Shown here: one piece after another, positions 6,626 through 9,073 of the stretch
Layout of the letters: every line of letters starts with the position of its first letter
Numbering within the stretch: position 1 is the first letter of the stretch
Assembly (NCBI GenBank): GCA_021157645.1
Contig: JAGGWC010000169.1
Coordinates: 1-9,073, forward strand
Direction of reading: 5' to 3'
DNA from: Candidatus Cloacimonadota bacterium
GTDB taxonomy: Bacteria; Cloacimonadota; Cloacimonadia; Cloacimonadales; TCS61
Length of the DNA stretch: 9,073 nucleotides
Notes under the pieces: model-generated
Told to the model about the DNA's origin: nothing
What the model saw: only the letters and a program-made list of their open reading frames with translations
Database searches by the model: none
Position numbers and translations under genes: made by a program

Positions 6626-6638
6626 CTAACAATCTATC
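6616..6638 (+). repeat. Perfect hairpin between the EIIA and antiporter genes
   Basis: GATAGATT (6616-6623) and AATCTATC (6631-6638) form an eight-base perfect inverted repeat with a seven-base loop. No T-run follows (the next bases are TGAAAATTC), so it is not a standard intrinsic terminator. It may be an operator, an mRNA-processing or stability element, or chance. Confidence 0.5.
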
Positions 6639-6689
6639 TGAAAATTCACTCAGTCAGTCTGCGATTTTGAGTAATTAGGAGTTGTTAAT

Positions 6690-7901
6690 ATGGATAGTAC
6701 TTTTCTCTTAATATTTTTAGGTGGTTCTATACTTATTTCCATGATCCTCGCTCGAGGTGCAGTATTTCTGAAATCACCGCTAATTGTTGGATATATTATT
6801 GCCGGAGCTATTCTGGGACCTGCAGTTCTTAATGTTATCTCAATGGAACAAATCACATCATTGAATGTTATTAATACGATCACTTTATCTTTTCTTGGTT
6901 TTGGGATCGGTGGAGAATTAAAGTTTAAACAATTGAAGAAACTGGGAAAGTCAATTGTGATCATCGTCATTTTTGAAGCAACTGCTACATTTCTCGTTGT
7001 TGGAATCACCCTCGGTCTTATCTTGCACAATGTTTCTTTGGGTCTCATCTATGGAGCTCTTGCCTCTGCCACAGCTCCTGCTGGTACTGTGGATGTAATT
7101 CGCCAGTACAAAGCAAAAGGGAATCTAACATCCACCCTCTATGCAGTAATGGGATTAGATGATATTTATGCTCTTCTGATATTTACGGTCGCAATTCCGG
7201 TTGCAATAATTTTGCTTGGTGGTTCAGATTCCACCATGCATCCATCCATTTTAGCATCTCTAGGTCATGCAGGACTCGATATTCTTATGGAAATCGGTAT
7301 TGGAGTTGCGATTGGATTTATCTTTGTCACGATCGCAAAAAGAATCCATGATCGGGCAATGACGCTTTTATTAACGATTGGAATAATCTTACTCAATTGT
7401 GGAATTTCACAAAAATTAGAAATTTCTCCCATTTTACTAAATATGGCAGTGGGAATTGTTGTCGTTAATTTCAATTCTATAGTTGCTCGAAAAATATTTA
7501 CTTCACTTGGAGATTGGTCACCACCAATCTATGTCTGGTTTTTCGTGCTGGTTGGAACCAGACTGAATATTCATTTGATAGTTAACTATTCTGTTTTGAT
7601 AGTATTATATATATTGGCTCGTTCTTTAGGAAAATGGGGAGGTGCTTTTGCGGGAGCAAAAATTTCTCATGCTCCTCAAAAGACAATCAAATATCTTGGT
7701 TTCACTTTGCTTTCTCAAGCTGGTGTTGCCATTGGTTTGGCTCTGGCAGCTTCCAGTTCGCTGGAAAAAATGGGATATGTAGATGCAGCAAAACAAATTA
7801 TGGGTGTAATGACGGCAACAACGTTCCTCATAATGTTGGTCGGTCCAATTTTAGCAAAAGTAGCTCTGGTGAAAGCCGGAGAAACTCATGTAAAGGAGTA
7901 A
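6690..7901 (+). CDS. CPA2-type cation:proton antiporter
   Basis: A 403-residue polytopic inner-membrane protein of the Na+/H+ exchanger (CPA) superfamily, exchanging Na+ or K+ for protons. It is nearly all hydrophobic helices, about 12-13, starting MDSTFLLIFLGGSILISMIL. The early motif SPLIVGYIIAGAILGP (29-44) is the CPA2 signature. ASATAPAGTVDVI (125-137) corresponds to the unwound-helix region, and GLDDIYALLIF (155-165) carries the Asp157-Asp158 pair expected for the transport site of electrogenic members. ARSLGKWGGAF (310-320) has the conserved Arg311 and Lys315, and LLSQAGVAIGLALA (340-353) is also typical. It lacks a C-terminal RCK/TrkA-N domain: it ends soon after the last helix, so regulation must come from other proteins. 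AGGAG eight bases before the ATG supports the start. Neighbours are an EIIA-Ntr-like gene upstream and a PII-like gene downstream. Confidence 0.9.
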   Translation: MDSTFLLIFLGGSILISMILARGAVFLKSPLIVGYIIAGAILGPAVLNVISMEQITSLNVINTITLSFLGFGIGGELKFKQLKKLGKSIVIIVIFEATATFLVVGITLGLILHNVSLGLIYGALASATAPAGTVDVIRQYKAKGNLTSTLYAVMGLDDIYALLIFTVAIPVAIILLGGSDSTMHPSILASLGHAGLDILMEIGIGVAIGFIFVTIAKRIHDRAMTLLLTIGIILLNCGISQKLEISPILLNMAVGIVVVNFNSIVARKIFTSLGDWSPPIYVWFFVLVGTRLNIHLIVNYSVLIVLYILARSLGKWGGAFAGAKISHAPQKTIKYLGFTLLSQAGVAIGLALAASSSLEKMGYVDAAKQIMGVMTATTFLIMLVGPILAKVALVKAGETHVKE

Positions 7902-7904
7902 ACG

Positions 7905-8219
7905 ATGTATTTAATATTGCAAATTGATAAAGAAAAATATCTTGATGATGTATTAATGGCCTGCACAGAAGCTGGTATAGAAGACCCTATCGTACTCACG
8001 GGTGAGTCACTTGGTCAAAAACTTGTTTATGATATGCCGCTTTTTGCAGGTTTTAGAAAATCTATGGGACAGGGAAAGAGCTTTGCTAAGATCATTATGT
8101 CTGTTGCAGAACAAGAGCAGGTTGATTTTATGCTGGAAGAATTGAAAAATTCTGATGTAGATTTTATAGAAGATGAAGTCGGCAAGATCATTCTTTTGCC
8201 AATTGAAAAAATATATTGA
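7905..8219 (+). CDS. Small PII-like (GlnB-fold) protein
   Basis: A 104-residue soluble protein with the beta-alpha-beta-beta-alpha-beta order of PII proteins: MYLILQID (strand), KYLDDVLMACTEAGI (helix), DPIVLTGESLGQ (strand), an exposed loop at about 39-59 in T-loop position, FAKIIMSVAEQ (strand), EQVDFMLEELKNSDVD (helix), GKIILLPIEKIY (strand). The match to GlnB/GlnK is in layout, not in signature: the loop lacks the uridylylated Tyr context, and the C-terminal part is shorter than in canonical PII, so it belongs with divergent PII-like proteins. Such proteins usually form trimers that bind nucleotides and regulate a neighbouring transporter (GlnK-AmtB, SbtB-SbtA). Its AGGAG (7894-7898) overlaps the end of the antiporter gene, with three bases between the genes, so the antiporter is the likely target. 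No sequence search could be run; the fold call is moderately sure. Confidence 0.65.
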   Translation: MYLILQIDKEKYLDDVLMACTEAGIEDPIVLTGESLGQKLVYDMPLFAGFRKSMGQGKSFAKIIMSVAEQEQVDFMLEELKNSDVDFIEDEVGKIILLPIEKIY

Positions 8220-8237
8220 AATTGATTGGAGGATTTA

Positions 8238-9073
8238 ATGCAATTAGTAGAATGTGTTCCGAATTTCAGTGAAGGAAAAGACATGAAGATTATAGATGCC
8301 ATTGCTGCTTCAATCAAAGCAGTAAAAGGTGTTACATTGTTAGATGTTGATCCTGGAGAAACTACAAATCGTACTGTTTTTACAATGGTCGGTGAGCCGG
8401 AAAATGTTGTTGAAGCTGCCTTCCAAGCTATAAAAAAAGCCAGCCAAGTAATAGACATGACAAAGCATAAAGGTGCTCATGCCAGAATGGGAGCCACCGA
8501 CGTTTGTCCATTTGTACCTGTTGCTAATATGACAATGGATGATTGCGTAAAACTAGCTCATAAACTAGGGAAAAGAGTTGGTGAAGAACTTGATATTCCA
8601 GTTTATTTATATGAATATGCTGCCAGTAAACCGGAATGGAAAAATTTAGCCGAAGTAAGAAAAGGTGAATATGAAGCACTCCCTCAGAAAATGGAAAATC
8701 CAAATTGGAAGCCAGATTATGGTCCTCAAAAATTTAATGCAAAATCGGGAGCCACCGCAATTTCAGCTCGTGAATTTTTAATTGCTTATAATATAAATTT
8801 AAATACAAGAGATAAGAAAAAAGCTCACGATATTGCTCTTGATATCCGAGAACGAGGTCGTTTTGCCAGAGATGAGAATAATAAATTGATTAAAGATGAG
8901 AATGGCAAAAAAGTTAAAAAACCCGGTCTCTTTAAAGATTGCAAAGCAGTTGGCTGGTTTATTGATGATTTCAATCAAGCTCAAATCAGTATAAATCTTA
9001 CAAATTTCAATGTTACACCTGCTCATGTTGTTCTTGATAAAGTCCGTGAGCTCGCATTGGCAAAAGGATTGCA
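8238..9073 (+). CDS. ftcD: Glutamate formimidoyltransferase (3' end cut by window)
   Basis: Transfers the formimino group of N-formiminoglutamate, the end product of one histidine-degradation route, to tetrahydrofolate, giving glutamate and 5-formimino-THF. The visible 278 residues start MQLVECVPNFSEGKD and follow the mammalian FTCD formiminotransferase domain closely: LLDVDPGETTNRTVFTMVGEPE, HKGAHARMGATDVCPFVPV, PVYLYEYAA, GEYEALPQK, SGATAISAREFLIAYNINLN and QAQISINLTNFNVTPAH. His81 lines up with the proposed catalytic His82 of the porcine enzyme; the next residue is Ala where the animal enzyme has Pro. Residues about 211-230 form a charged insertion before the KAVGWFIDD segment. Roughly 20-50 residues are missing at the end, and whether a cyclodeaminase domain follows cannot be seen. 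GGAGG five bases before the ATG is a strong ribosome-binding site. It lies 18 bases after the PII-like gene; no other histidine-degradation gene is in view. Confidence 0.95.
   Translation, partial: MQLVECVPNFSEGKDMKIIDAIAASIKAVKGVTLLDVDPGETTNRTVFTMVGEPENVVEAAFQAIKKASQVIDMTKHKGAHARMGATDVCPFVPVANMTMDDCVKLAHKLGKRVGEELDIPVYLYEYAASKPEWKNLAEVRKGEYEALPQKMENPNWKPDYGPQKFNAKSGATAISAREFLIAYNINLNTRDKKKAHDIALDIRERGRFARDENNKLIKDENGKKVKKPGLFKDCKAVGWFIDDFNQAQISINLTNFNVTPAHVVLDKVRELALAKGL

Noticed and set aside
6651..6659. CAGTCAGTC short tandem repeat
   Set aside because: Barely two copies of a four-base unit; too short to mean anything.
6650..7048. 132-codon open frame on the - strand over the start of the antiporter gene
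   Set aside because: It mirrors the hydrophobic antiporter gene, is rich in Pro, Arg and Thr in low-complexity fashion, and has no recognisable domain.
7511..7530. Perfect eight-base hairpin with CACC loop inside the antiporter gene
   Set aside because: It encodes GDWSPPI in a conserved-looking region of the protein, has no T-run and no neighbouring symmetry, and a few such stems are expected by chance.
7634..7927. 97-codon + strand open frame inside the antiporter gene
   Set aside because: A frame-shifted reading of membrane helices rich in Cys, Ser, Asn and Gly; the antiporter frame is intact throughout.
8027..8458. 143-codon open frame on the - strand across the PII-like and ftcD genes
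   Set aside because: It spans the junction of two well-supported + strand genes, is Ser/Thr/Ile-rich and matches no family.

Overview
The window is AT-rich bacterial DNA with every supported gene on the + strand, tightly packed, with intergenic gaps of about 110 bases or less. The first gene ends in a type IX-secretion-like C-terminal sorting tail (motif NYPNPFNP), which points to the FCB superphylum. Most starts have a clear purine-rich Shine-Dalgarno sequence, which is unlike typical Bacteroidota. A Cloacimonadota-like or related FCB lineage is my best guess, by inference only.

Layout. 1-870: 3' end of a large secreted protein (propeller-like remnant, carboxypeptidase-regulatory-like domain, sorting tail). 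871-1819: a small secreted protein and a four-helix LiaF-like membrane protein, overlapping by 14 bases. 1828-2379: a DJ-1/PfpI-family protein. 2399-2756: the rpmE unit (candidate promoter, leader palindrome, zinc-type bL31 gene, strong intrinsic terminator). 2769-4830: a DUF1385/YqhQ-type membrane protein and prfA (release factor 1). 4833-6095: a CNNM/CBS/CorC-HlyC membrane protein. 6116-6577: a PtsN-like PTS EIIA protein. 6690-7901: a CPA2-type cation:proton antiporter. 7905-8219: a small PII-like protein whose Shine-Dalgarno lies in the antiporter's 3' end. 8238 to the end: glutamate formimidoyltransferase, cut by the window edge.

How the genes may work together. rpmE, the DUF1385 gene and prfA form a translation-linked neighbourhood seen in many bacteria; the release-factor methylase gene prmC, often next to prfA, is not in this window. 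The second half is rich in ion transport and its control: a CNNM/CBS protein, an EIIA-Ntr-like protein, an antiporter and a PII-like protein in series. I propose, as inference, that the EIIA protein, antiporter and PII-like protein form a regulated cation-transport module. This is the best candidate here for a little-described system. The most unusual sequence feature is a pair of back-to-back perfect inverted repeats (708-747) inside the coding sequence of the sorting tail. I found no tRNA, rRNA, CRISPR array, insertion sequence or origin.
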